7,028 nucleotides of DNA. Origin: Planctomycetaceae bacterium (GTDB taxonomy: Bacteria; Planctomycetota; Planctomycetia; Pirellulales; UBA1268). Within the stretch, counting starts at the first letter, position 1, and the number at the start of each line of letters is the position of its first letter. Below, one piece after another: positions 1 to 6,952 of the stretch. The DNA is taken from positions 1 through 7,028 of the forward strand of contig CANHYS010000106.1 of NCBI GenBank assembly GCA_947464585.1, in the 5' to 3' direction. Both the position numbers and the translations under genes were made by a program. The notes under the pieces are model-generated. The model had not been told where the DNA came from. It did no database searches and was given only the letters and a program-made list of their open reading frames with translations.

Positions 1-324
1 AACGGCGTCAACCTGGCGGTCAATAACGGCCTGATCAACGCCAACGTCGTGTCCAATAAGATTTCTGGCCTTCCGACGACGCTCGCGACGACCGGCACGA
101 CAACGACCACTGGCACGACGGGTGGAAGCGGCGTCTCGCATATCCTGCTGACGACCAGCGGCACGGCACTGACAAACCTCACGATCAAGGCTGCGAATCA
201 GACGAACCTGCGGGCGATCAACTTCGATGCCACAGTTGGCCAGCAGCCGGTCCTGTCCGGCACGACGCCGCCGCCGCCGCCGAACTACGATCCGTCGGTG
301 ATCGTGCCGCTCCCGACGCCGTGA
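1..324 (+). CDS. C-terminal part of a surface-type repetitive protein (5' truncated)
   Basis: The reading frame is open from the first base and stops with TGA at 322-324, giving the last 107 residues of a longer protein. A GTG at 49 could be read as a start, but the frame continues upstream without a stop and the sequence there has the same character, so it is taken as internal. Residues 1-23 are rich in Asn, Val, Ile and Gly, spaced as in rungs of a parallel beta-helix. Residues 24-44 are a Thr/Gly linker (12 of the 15 residues at 26-40 are Thr or Gly). Residues 46-85 look like a final beta-rich segment. Residues 90-94 are five consecutive prolines encoded by five CCG codons (268-282), followed by a short tail ending PLPTP. 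There is no C-terminal membrane helix or recognised sorting motif. The role is inferred only as an extracellular structural or adhesive protein. It converges on the giant minus-strand gene. Confidence 0.75.
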   Translation, partial: NGVNLAVNNGLINANVVSNKISGLPTTLATTGTTTTTGTTGGSGVSHILLTTSGTALTNLTIKAANQTNLRAINFDATVGQQPVLSGTTPPPPPNYDPSVIVPLPTP

Positions 325-424
325 CGCATTTCACAGGCGTTATCAAGCAGGACAATCTCTCCCACAACTGGAACCGTATCGCCAGGGAGTCGCCACGCAG
401 CCAAACGTGAATGCCCCAGGCGTA

Positions 425-439
425 ACCTTCTCCCAAGGT
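425..439 (+). terminator. Weak terminator-like hairpin for the left-hand gene
   Basis: ACCTT (425-429) and AAGGT (435-439) are perfect complements around a 5-nt loop. The following plus-strand bases (441-453) are T/C-rich with several T runs. The stem is short and AT-leaning, and it lies 100 nt after the stop, so this is only a candidate intrinsic terminator. Confidence 0.25.
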
Positions 440-468
440 CTTTCCTGCTTCTTGAACACCCCGAACCA

Positions 469-502
469 CTGAACTCCCAGCGGGAGCCAGCGGGGAGTTC
501 GG
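469..502. terminator. Inverted repeat between convergent genes, possible bidirectional terminator
   Basis: GAACTCCC (471-478) is exactly complementary to GGGAGTTC (493-500). The stem extends by a T-G wobble and a C-G pair to 469/502, around a 14-nt loop that is itself GC-rich. It lies 19 nt beyond the stop codon of the minus-strand giant gene and about 145 nt beyond the stop of the plus-strand gene. No clear T-tract follows on either strand, so Rho-independent termination is not established. The position and symmetry still make a shared 3'-end structure the simplest reading. Confidence 0.4.
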
Positions 503-521
503 CGTTGTCCTGGAAACGGTG

Positions 522-3500
522 TTAACGCGGACGCCACCCAAATGTCACCCTGGAAGACTGGCCACCTGACACCGGCCTATGCTTGTTGCCGTTTCTGTCG
601 ATGGAAGTCCTAGCCGAGGGCACGAAGGCAGCGGCCCGTGCAGCGTTATTCACGGCTATGTTGCCCTGACTGTTTGCCGTGTACGGGGGCTGGGTGCCGC
701 CTGTGGACGAGAGACCAAGGTAGCAGTTCACGATTCTTTGAGATGCTGCGGCACCAGCAGAAACGTTGATGCCCAAGCCGCCGTTGCCGTAGACCGCAAC
801 CGTCGTCGACGACAGTTTGCTGCCGGATCCGATCATGTGCGCACCGCCCGTGATATCAATACCATTCAGGGCGTTGCCACCGATGTCGGTATTCACCACT
901 CTCACTGCTCCGCTGGCGAGAACAACACCTGTGCCGTTGTACTGGATTCGGTTCCGCGCCGGAGCACCGAATGACACGCCACTTTTACCGCTCACCGTCG
1001 GGCTTGCAGAGAGCGTTATCTTGCGAGATGCCACGTCAATGTTCGTGATCTTGGCGCCGAGGGGAATACCGCCGCCGACAACCGTCTGCCCGATGTGAAT
1101 GCCACCAATAGGTACTGCAATAGGCAGAATGAACGATTTAGACGACTGCGTCAGTTGCACCCGATTCCGAGAGGTGATCGGCTCCAACCCGATTGTGGCA
1201 GTACCGACGGAATCGACTTGAACTCCGATCCTGTTGTCCGCATTCTTCATGCCGATCGTCGTACCAACGATGGTCGTTGCCGTCGCAGAACTCGTAATTT
1301 TCACCCCCGCTTCATTACTGCTCGTGATTGTGCTGCCAGTGATCGTGGTGCCGTTTGCGGCTCCAGTGACAAGAATACCGATGTTATTCGGGGCTCGCAC
1401 GCCATCCCGCAACCCGAGGGTGACGTTATCAAGCCGAACATCCTTCGTGCTATCCACCGTCACGGCAGCGCCGCGGGAAAAATCGGAAAGACTGATATTG
1501 GCGAGTGTCGACCCCGAGGCATCCGCCCCAGAGAACACGAACCCAGAGATCGCTGTGGAATTCGTCACGGGAAGTCCGGATTGGGTTGTGCTGATTTTGT
1601 TCCCGCCGATGCTTACAGGTGCAGCCGCGACCACACTCCCGTCGGACTGATAACGAACGCCGCCATCGATATAAATTGATTTGAAGATCGTCGGAAATTC
1701 CGCAGCAGGGAAGATGGAGTCCACGCCGCTTGCGAAACCGAGACGCGTCACCTGCTTGGGATTCGACTGAGACGAAGTCGTGTCGTCGGTTTGCCCGAGC
1801 AAGAGTGCTTTCCCAAGGGACCCTGGAGACAGATTGCCGCCGAAACTGTTCTGCACGACGAGAACTAACGGATCGTTGGGGTCGTCAGAGCCGATATTCG
1901 TTATCAAGGAGACGGGCTTGACGTCTATTTGAGCCCGGGTGAATGCCCCTTCATACGCCACCTGGTAGAAGTAGCGGCCGAGGTCGCCGTTTCCGACCGA
2001 CACGAACGAGTTCGTTGGAAAGTCAGTTGCCGTATCGGCGGTCTTGGAGCGTGTGAGAACCCATTTGCTGGTTCCGCTGCCGAGAGATGTTACTGTGTAA
2101 ATCCCGTTCGCAGAGCCTCTGGGAAGACCACCGGTTGCCGCGGCGCCGCCGGCAACAAGGATTTCGTCGCCCACCCGTAAGTCCGGCAGAAGACCGCGAT
2201 TCGCAGTCCCGAGCGGCCCATTTCCGCTCGCAGTTATCGTTGAGGCAAAAATACTAGGGCTACCGGGGACGTAGTCGCCGCTGAGTTCTCCTTGGGTGGC
2301 GGCGCGAACTCGACGAGCACCGCTCCCGGCCAATGGAGCATCATATGCCAGGATAGTGCCGTCGCCTGCGACCGCGGTGCCTCCGCCCGTGCGAATCCGA
2401 ACAGCTCCTCCGGCCAGCATGCCCAAAGTACCGCCGGTCCGAATCGCCGACGGATTGCCAAGAGTCAGGAGGCCTCCTCCACCCGAAACCCTGATGTCGA
2501 TGCTCCCGTTTGGGGCCGACACATCGATCGCATTGACTGAGTCAAGATTACCTACAAGCGCCGCTATAGTTGAGTCTCTGTCGACACCGCCCACTCTCAA
2601 TGTCACGAGGCCACCGGCGCTCAGTGCCGGAATCACAAGACTTCCTGCCTCGTTGATCGCGATACTGCGACCGACGTTAGCGTTCAGCGTGTTGACATCG
2701 GTGGCGAGGAAAAACTGGCTGGCGATTGATGTCTGCGACTGAGCGGGGTTGCCGACGAATCCCTCCGCCTCGACAGAAAGAGCATCCGCAAAGATTTTGC
2801 CGTAGCCAACGACGCTGCCGTCGACGGCTTGGGGGCTGAAGAAATTCAACTGGAAGGAATCAATCGTTCCGCTATCGAAGCCTCCCGCACTGTCCTGGAC
2901 TTCCAATCGCCAGACGCCGCGTCTGCTGATGCCGTTCAGAATGCTCAAAGAGTCCTGTGGCCGGAAACTGCCCGAATAGGGAGCCCTTCCGGAGGCAATC
3001 GGCGTGGACGCGGAGTCATCAAACACGGTGTTGACGAAGCCGCCGAACCCAATCGGTCTCTCGACGAGGCGCACCCGCGTGTTGTCAGGAGCGACGAGCG
3101 TGAGCGTGAGCTGTGAAAGATTCGTATGGGTTACGTTCACCCGCACGGTCAGTCTGTCAAAGACCCGCGCGTCACTCACCGTTACCGTTTGCACTGCCGT
3201 TGAGCGATCCCTGATTGGCGTTCCCGGGTTGTTCGGTGCCGGAGAAGGAGTGGGCAGTGATGCCAACTCGTTTATTTGATTGATCTGTACCCGATTGATG
3301 GCGGACACGTTACTACCAAGAAACACGCTGCCTCCGGTGGCGTTCAGCGCGATATCGTTCCGCAAACTATCAGGCACCGCTGCCAATACTTGCAACGAAT
3401 TATTGATGCTCACGTTCGATCCCGTGACGCTGATCGCGCCCCGAGTCGTCGACAGCGGAGCGTTGACCGTTGTGGGCCCGGTGGCTGCCAAATTCACGTC

Positions 3501-6500
3501 ACCTGCGGTCGCGAGTGCCGAGGAGAAATTCAGCTTTCCTCCGGCTGTCAAAGATATCGGAAAACTCGACGCGGCGACGGCATCGATACCGATGTCAGGG
3601 AGTTCCGCCGTTGCGGTAGCCGTGTCGCCAACCTCGGTGATCGAAATCGCGTATGGGAAAGGCTCACGCCGAGGTTCGCCGTTGCGGCTTGCAGCCCGCA
3701 CCCGGAGCGAATTGATGGCGGTCCGCAAATCAACCGTATTGAATGCAACAGCGTTGTCATCCGTTGGCGTCGGTAGGTCGCCGGCCAAGAGGATCTGAAC
3801 AGTGTCGCCCCGAATTAATCCGCTCTGCTCCCCACCAGCACCGGACCGGGTTGAAAACATTAAGGGTGCAAGGTCGGTCGCCGTCGACGACGCCGGCAGA
3901 TACCAGGTTTGGCTGGTTGCAAAGACCCGTCCTTCAATGATGACATCGGACTGATTCGCCGTCACGTTGATCGTAGAAGAGGCCGACGTGGCGCCGAAAT
4001 TCGCCCCCATCGAGCTTGTCTGGGAAACGAACAAGCGTCCCCGCCGCACGCCGTCCGTCGCCGAATCATCGGCGACGTCGATGACGTAAGACTGTGCCGC
4101 TACTGCAGCATTCAGCGCGACGTTTTCCGACTTCGACGCGACAAGTTCCACGGGGGCGACGAAAACCGAAACCGATGTATTCAAGTCGTACCCAGAGCCC
4201 CCGCTCAAAATTCTGAACTTCGTGATTCGGCCCGCGATGTCGAGGTCGGCTTCTGCGACAGCATTTACGCCCAGCGAGGCTGGCGGCGGGGGCTGGACTA
4301 CCACCTGCGGCTTTTGCCGGTAGCCGTACCCTGCGGCAACGTACGCCGTCGCGGTAGCGCCGGTGGCGGTACCGCTGCCGGTGACAGTCACAGCCGGCGT
4401 CTCTTCGAGCAAATAGCCTTCACCAGGATCGGTGATTTGGATGTCGACAACGCTGCCATCCACGACAACGGCTGTCGCCGTGGCTGCTTTCCCGCCGTTC
4501 ACGGGCAAGGCGATAGTCACCTTCGTGTCGGAAGCGGTATAGCCGGAGCCACCAGCGCCGAGAGCGACGACAGGGACGCCCCTGGCCACCACTTTCGTCA
4601 CGCTGCCCGATCCATTCGTGCTTGCTGTGACGACGCCCACATCGGAGGCCGCCTGGGGCGGCTCCACCGTCACTGCCGGAACGGCACCGAAACCGTCGCC
4701 GCTTTCGATGACGTTGTAGCCTGTGATGCGACCTAAGGCGTCCACGATAGCCACCGCCTTCGCAACCTTTGGCTTCAAGTTGACGGGGGGCGCATCGACG
4801 GAGATCGTCGTGCGGCTGTCGAATGTATATCCGGTGCCACCGGCGCGGACCGTGATCGCCGTGACGACACCTTTGTCGACAACGGCTACAGCGGTGGCGT
4901 TGCCATCGCCACCAACAATCGTCACTTTCGGTGGAGATTTGTCATCGTAACCGAACCCGCCATCGGGAACGGCAATGGACACGATCGTGCCGCGCACGAT
5001 GGCCCTAGCGGCTGCGGGCGCCGTCGGCGTCGGAACTGTCTGGCCAGGTGGGGCCGCCGGGGGCGGGTCGATGAGAACGTTGGGAGGATTCGAGTATCCG
5101 CTGCCGGCGTTGTCGATTCGAACCCCGGTCACCACGCCATTGGCAATGAGCGCCGTTCCAGTGGCGGTCACTCCTTTCGAGTCCTCCGGCGCGGAGAATA
5201 CCACTGTCGGCGGCGTTGTGTAGCCGGCGCCCCTGGATGTGATTTCCACGCTACTGATGCTGCCGTTGATGGCACTTAGCCGGGCGATCGCAGGGACCGA
5301 CACGGGAGGTGCGATGACGACGGTCGGTAGGAAATCCTTGGAATATCCCGCACCTTCCGCTCCAACTACAGGACGCACGGCCACGACCTTTCCTGCGGAC
5401 ACTTCTGCGATGGCCAAGGCGTTGCGCGTGATCGCCTGTGCCGCGGGCTGGCCGGTGGCGACAGTCGTCCCTGCTGCCGGCGGTACAGCCGCTCCAATAC
5501 GCAACTCCCCCGCCCCAGCGCTCAATTGGCTGTTGACGTTTATATTCGTCGCCCGAAGGCTCAAGTTGCCCGAAGCCGCCAGGACGGGGCTGTCGATGTC
5601 TAACGTCGAGCCAGGCGACAACAGATTTACGTCGAGCGCGTTCGTGATGTTATGGCCGGCGTAGAAGACGACCCGCCCCGCTTCCTTGGACGTGGAGTAG
5701 ACCGCGTAGTTCGTCTTGAGTGTTGTCGGTCCCGGATCCTGCGTTGAATTGGGGCCGTTGAAAGCGAGCGTCACCGTGCCAAGGGCCGGATCGTGGAAGC
5801 CCGAGATGAGAAGGTTGCCGCCGGCCGGGTTCTTCAGGGTCGTGGCAGGGTCGAAAACGAGATCGTTCTTATCACGACCTGTCGAGAAGTCGATAGCCTG
5901 ACCGTTGACGCTGACCGTGCCGGTGAGAGTTCCGGGCACGATCCCGAGACTGCCAGGAGTGGCTGCGGATGGCAACGTGAATCGGACATTCACGTGATGA
6001 GCGCTGGCCGGGATCGAGACTGGCTCCCGAAATTGCGCAGTTGTGTAGATCTGGAAGAGAATGAAATTGTTCGCGTACGAATACTCGACCTTCGACACCT
6101 CAGGTTTTTGTACGCTCGTTAGGGCTCTGTTCCAATCGACGGCCAATGTGCTCGTGCGGTCCGTTGGTATCGGTGAGCCGTACGCACCCGTCAGGTTTTC
6201 CAGGACTCGCACCGACCGATCGACCGGCACGTAATAGCCGGTCGGCGCACTCGCAAACGTCGCCACGGTACCGCCCAGACTCGGCTGCCGCGTGTACTGG
6301 CCGCCATACCCTGGACCACTCGTGATGCGAATTTGATTGACGTCAAACCGAGGGTCGTTGACACTCCCATTCCAGCTCGTAAAAGTCCACGTGCTGACCT
6401 TGCCATCGGGCTGAGTGCAGCTGAGTTCTCCGTATAATTCCTTGTCGTTGGCCAGCCACGTGCGGCTCAGAACGAAAGACGTAGTGGTTCCCGAATACAT

Positions 6501-6902
6501 GGGCGCGCCATCGGGGGCGAGGTCGGCATCGAGCTTTTCAATGCCCGTCGTGATGGCGAGCGTGGGTATCGCGCTGATGTTGGGCGTCACCTGCGGGCTC
6601 GTGAACGCACTGTTGTCGTCGACGAGAAGGCTGCCGTCGGCCACCTTCGTCAAATACAGGTCACTGCCGGGACTGACGACAACGACGGCGGATTGAGGAC
6701 TGAAAAATCCAGCCACCGCCAAAAGCTGCCTCGACTCCAGTCGCTCGGCTTCGGCGACCGGGTGCCGCGACATGCCACCGCGATTGGATCGCGAACGTCG
6801 CATGCGCCGGGGCTTAGCCGGAAGTAGTTTTGTGTCTATTTGGCCTGCGTCGTTGCCAACCCGCGCAGTCAGTGCCGCCAGCATTCGTTCAAACGTGGAC
6901 AT
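522..6902 (-). CDS. Giant multi-module exported protein: LEPR-XLL-like N-terminus, GxGY repeats, P-domain, beta-helix
   Basis: This uninterrupted frame encodes about 2,126 residues and ends in TAA (524-522). I chose the ATG at 6902-6900 because AAGGA lies 8 nt upstream. An in-frame TTG at 6962 would add 20 residues but has no such site. Residues 31-42 are Arg-rich, and residues 53-62 read ERLESRQLLA, a planctomycete LEPR-XLL-type motif. Further modules are ten GxGY repeats (about 495-920), haemagglutinin-like beta repeats (about 1111-1205), a P-domain (about 1228-1357), a phage-tail-like segment (about 1572-1660) and a beta-helix-like region (about 1740-2065). Residues 64-460 and 921-1110 are beta-rich but unassigned. 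Only two cysteines occur (162 and 2060), as is common for extracellular proteins. I see no protease, glycosidase or other catalytic signature and no C-terminal anchor; the last 30 residues are basic and end in GWRPR. The likely role is structural or adhesive at the cell surface, which is inference. The frame is intact, with no sign of decay. Confidence 0.93.
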   Translation of the reverse strand: MSTFERMLAALTARVGNDAGQIDTKLLPAKPRRMRRSRSNRGGMSRHPVAEAERLESRQLLAVAGFFSPQSAVVVVSPGSDLYLTKVADGSLLVDDNSAFTSPQVTPNISAIPTLAITTGIEKLDADLAPDGAPMYSGTTTSFVLSRTWLANDKELYGELSCTQPDGKVSTWTFTSWNGSVNDPRFDVNQIRITSGPGYGGQYTRQPSLGGTVATFASAPTGYYVPVDRSVRVLENLTGAYGSPIPTDRTSTLAVDWNRALTSVQKPEVSKVEYSYANNFILFQIYTTAQFREPVSIPASAHHVNVRFTLPSAATPGSLGIVPGTLTGTVSVNGQAIDFSTGRDKNDLVFDPATTLKNPAGGNLLISGFHDPALGTVTLAFNGPNSTQDPGPTTLKTNYAVYSTSKEAGRVVFYAGHNITNALDVNLLSPGSTLDIDSPVLAASGNLSLRATNINVNSQLSAGAGELRIGAAVPPAAGTTVATGQPAAQAITRNALAIAEVSAGKVVAVRPVVGAEGAGYSKDFLPTVVIAPPVSVPAIARLSAINGSISSVEITSRGAGYTTPPTVVFSAPEDSKGVTATGTALIANGVVTGVRIDNAGSGYSNPPNVLIDPPPAAPPGQTVPTPTAPAAARAIVRGTIVSIAVPDGGFGYDDKSPPKVTIVGGDGNATAVAVVDKGVVTAITVRAGGTGYTFDSRTTISVDAPPVNLKPKVAKAVAIVDALGRITGYNVIESGDGFGAVPAVTVEPPQAASDVGVVTASTNGSGSVTKVVARGVPVVALGAGGSGYTASDTKVTIALPVNGGKAATATAVVVDGSVVDIQITDPGEGYLLEETPAVTVTGSGTATGATATAYVAAGYGYRQKPQVVVQPPPPASLGVNAVAEADLDIAGRITKFRILSGGSGYDLNTSVSVFVAPVELVASKSENVALNAAVAAQSYVIDVADDSATDGVRRGRLFVSQTSSMGANFGATSASSTINVTANQSDVIIEGRVFATSQTWYLPASSTATDLAPLMFSTRSGAGGEQSGLIRGDTVQILLAGDLPTPTDDNAVAFNTVDLRTAINSLRVRAASRNGEPRREPFPYAISITEVGDTATATAELPDIGIDAVAASSFPISLTAGGKLNFSSALATAGDVNLAATGPTTVNAPLSTTRGAISVTGSNVSINNSLQVLAAVPDSLRNDIALNATGGSVFLGSNVSAINRVQINQINELASLPTPSPAPNNPGTPIRDRSTAVQTVTVSDARVFDRLTVRVNVTHTNLSQLTLTLVAPDNTRVRLVERPIGFGGFVNTVFDDSASTPIASGRAPYSGSFRPQDSLSILNGISRRGVWRLEVQDSAGGFDSGTIDSFQLNFFSPQAVDGSVVGYGKIFADALSVEAEGFVGNPAQSQTSIASQFFLATDVNTLNANVGRSIAINEAGSLVIPALSAGGLVTLRVGGVDRDSTIAALVGNLDSVNAIDVSAPNGSIDIRVSGGGGLLTLGNPSAIRTGGTLGMLAGGAVRIRTGGGTAVAGDGTILAYDAPLAGSGARRVRAATQGELSGDYVPGSPSIFASTITASGNGPLGTANRGLLPDLRVGDEILVAGGAAATGGLPRGSANGIYTVTSLGSGTSKWVLTRSKTADTATDFPTNSFVSVGNGDLGRYFYQVAYEGAFTRAQIDVKPVSLITNIGSDDPNDPLVLVVQNSFGGNLSPGSLGKALLLGQTDDTTSSQSNPKQVTRLGFASGVDSIFPAAEFPTIFKSIYIDGGVRYQSDGSVVAAAPVSIGGNKISTTQSGLPVTNSTAISGFVFSGADASGSTLANISLSDFSRGAAVTVDSTKDVRLDNVTLGLRDGVRAPNNIGILVTGAANGTTITGSTITSSNEAGVKITSSATATTIVGTTIGMKNADNRIGVQVDSVGTATIGLEPITSRNRVQLTQSSKSFILPIAVPIGGIHIGQTVVGGGIPLGAKITNIDVASRKITLSASPTVSGKSGVSFGAPARNRIQYNGTGVVLASGAVRVVNTDIGGNALNGIDITGGAHMIGSGSKLSSTTVAVYGNGGLGINVSAGAAASQRIVNCYLGLSSTGGTQPPYTANSQGNIAVNNAARAAAFVPSARTSIDRNGNKHRPVSGGQSSRVTFGWRPR
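708..1685 (-). other. C-terminal parallel beta-helix-like region
   Basis: Residues about 1740-2065 contain repeated short rungs typical of right-handed parallel beta-helices: VTVDSTKDVRLDNVTLGL (1814-1831), NIGILVTGAANGTTITGSTI (1840-1859), AGVKITSSATATTIVGTTI (1865-1883), RIGVQVDS (1891-1898), NRIQYNGTGVVLASGAVRVV (1984-2003) and NGIDITGG (2013-2020). Surface proteins and polysaccharide lyases share this fold, but I see no lyase active-site signature. Residues about 1915-1980 interrupt the rungs with a different module, annotated separately. Confidence 0.7.
963..1160 (-). other. 'GQTVxGxGIPxGxxIxxID...ITLS' module inserted in the beta-helix
   Basis: Residues about 1915-1980 read GGIHIGQTVVGGGIPLGAKI (1933-1952) followed by TNID, then KITLSASPTVSGKSGVSF (1961-1978). 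This resembles a short beta-module of the form 'GQTVSGTGIPAGTTVxxID...ITLSxxxTxSG' that recurs in bacterial surface proteins and phage structural proteins. On both sides the sequence returns to beta-helix rungs (NRVQ before, NRIQYNG after), so it looks like an insertion between two rungs. The family name is not certain. Confidence 0.55.
1923..2189 (-). other. Phage tail-fibre-like 'GDxxLV...NGIYxV' module
   Basis: Residues about 1572-1660 contain VGDEILVAGGA (1577-1587), ANGIYTVTSL (1598-1607), KWVLTRSKTADTATDF (1613-1628), a VSVGNGD turn (1634-1640) and GRYFYQV (1642-1648). The order GDxVLV, NGIYxV, a Trp-containing strand with T/R, and a D-x-A-x-x-F turn resembles a module often seen in phage tail-fibre and related bacterial surface proteins. 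The likeness is by recalled pattern and needs profile confirmation. Confidence 0.5.
2832..3221 (-). other. Proprotein-convertase-type P-domain
   Basis: Residues about 1228-1357 match the P_proprotein (P/Homo B) domain in order: a VFDRLTVRVNVTHTNLSQL strand (1247-1265), LTLVAPDNTRVRL (1267-1279), NTVFDDSA (1291-1298), PI..G.APYSGSFRP (1301-1315), LSILNGISRRGVWRLEVQD (1319-1337, with Trp1331) and D.GTIDSF.L.F (1343-1354). In eukaryotic convertases and many bacterial subtilisins this jelly-roll-like domain sits after the catalytic domain. Here no Asp/His/Ser protease signature is present on either side, so it probably works as a structural or binding module. The match is strong across the full usual length of about 90-130 residues. 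Confidence 0.88.
3288..3575 (-). other. Haemagglutinin/autotransporter-like beta repeats
   Basis: Residues about 1111-1205 contain short alternating segments such as GKLNFSSALATAGDVNLAA, GAISVTGSNVSINNSL and DIALNATGGSVFLGSNVSA. Polar, Asn/Ser and hydrophobic residues alternate as in the strands of filamentous-haemagglutinin-type beta-helices. Related short stretches occur at residues 440-470 and 1455-1510. The fold is an inference from composition and periodicity; no length-matched family assignment is possible from sequence alone. Confidence 0.5.
4143..5420 (-). repeat. Ten imperfect GxGY protein repeats, about 31-50 residues each
   Basis: Within residues about 495-920 the pattern G-x-G-[YF], a few residues, P-x-V-x-[IV]-x-x-P-P, then an Ala/Thr/Val stretch and G-x-[IV]-x-x-[IV]-x-[IV] recurs ten times. 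The aromatic residue falls at 520, 561, 603, 652, 692, 738 (Phe), 788, 830, 861 and 905, so spacings are 41, 42, 49, 40, 46, 50, 42, 31 and 44. The 31-residue unit (830 to 861) lacks the G-x-V-x-x-I-x-I connector. Repeats of this style (GGSGYTxPPTVT...) occur in bacterial surface proteins and some phage structural proteins and are expected to form beta-rich units. The DNA copies have diverged, so the duplications are not recent. The Pro-rich inserts at 613-629 and 870-874 probably act as spacers. Confidence 0.8.
6717..6746 (-). other. LEPR-XLL-like N-terminal motif (ERLESRQLLA)
   Basis: Residues 53-62 of the giant protein read ERLESRQLLA, preceded by the basic stretch PRRMRRSRSNR (residues 31-41). 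Many very large exported proteins of planctomycetes and related phyla carry an Arg-rich N-terminus and a motif of the form LEPRxLLS or LExRxLLA. It is thought to be linked to export, but the mechanism is not settled. Here the canonical Pro is Ser. The hydrophobic stretch after it (LLAVAGFF, then AVVVV) is short, so a classical Sec signal peptide is not obvious. Confidence 0.75.
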
Positions 6903-6910
6903 CGGCTGTT

Positions 6911-6915
6911 TCCTT
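6911..6915 (-). promoter_or_regulatory. Ribosome binding site that decides the start of the giant gene
   Basis: On the minus strand AAGGA ends 8 nt before the ATG at 6902-6900. This is a normal Shine-Dalgarno spacing and supports the 2,126-residue protein over an in-frame TTG start 60 nt upstream. Confidence 0.7.
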
Positions 6916-6952
6916 GAAATGAAGACTGCGGAAGATCCGACCACCGTTACCT

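Larger units (their letters stand above)
325..521. other. Convergent intergenic region
   Basis: This 197-base gap separates the 3' ends of two converging genes. Short minus-strand frames exist here, but they have no ribosome binding site and run into the antisense of the left-hand gene, so I call no gene. The region carries two inverted repeats (425-439 and 469-502), annotated separately, and otherwise nothing I can recognise. Confidence 0.6.

Noticed and set aside
49..324. A separate small gene starting at GTG 49
   Set aside because: The frame is open to base 1 and the upstream residues have the same beta-helix-like character, so this is the end of a longer gene.
218..541. Minus-strand frame bridging the left gene and the end of the giant gene
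   Set aside because: It overlaps both real genes, shows no ribosome binding site and translates to an Ala/Arg/Ser-rich sequence with no likeness to a protein family.
522..620. Frameshifted or foreign C-terminal tail of the giant protein
   Set aside because: The last 30 residues are basic and unlike the beta-helix, but the frame is continuous and no alternative frame offers a more plausible ending.
1095..1679. Plus-strand open frame of 194 codons
   Set aside because: It is antisense to the beta-helix region and overlaps another antisense frame (1234-1650). The translation has no domain-like features.
708..1685. Polysaccharide lyase or other carbohydrate-active enzyme based on the beta-helix
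   Set aside because: The helix-like rungs are of the Thr/Val/Asn structural type, and no catalytic signature is visible.
3909..4736. Plus-strand open frame of 275 codons inside the giant gene
   Set aside because: It lies antisense to the GxGY repeat region. Its translation is Arg/His/Cys-rich with no recognisable family, as expected for a shadow frame in GC-rich DNA.
4143..5420. DNA-level tandem repeat or CRISPR-like array in the GxGY region
   Set aside because: The periodicity is in the protein. The DNA units vary in length and sequence, with no identical direct repeats or spacers.
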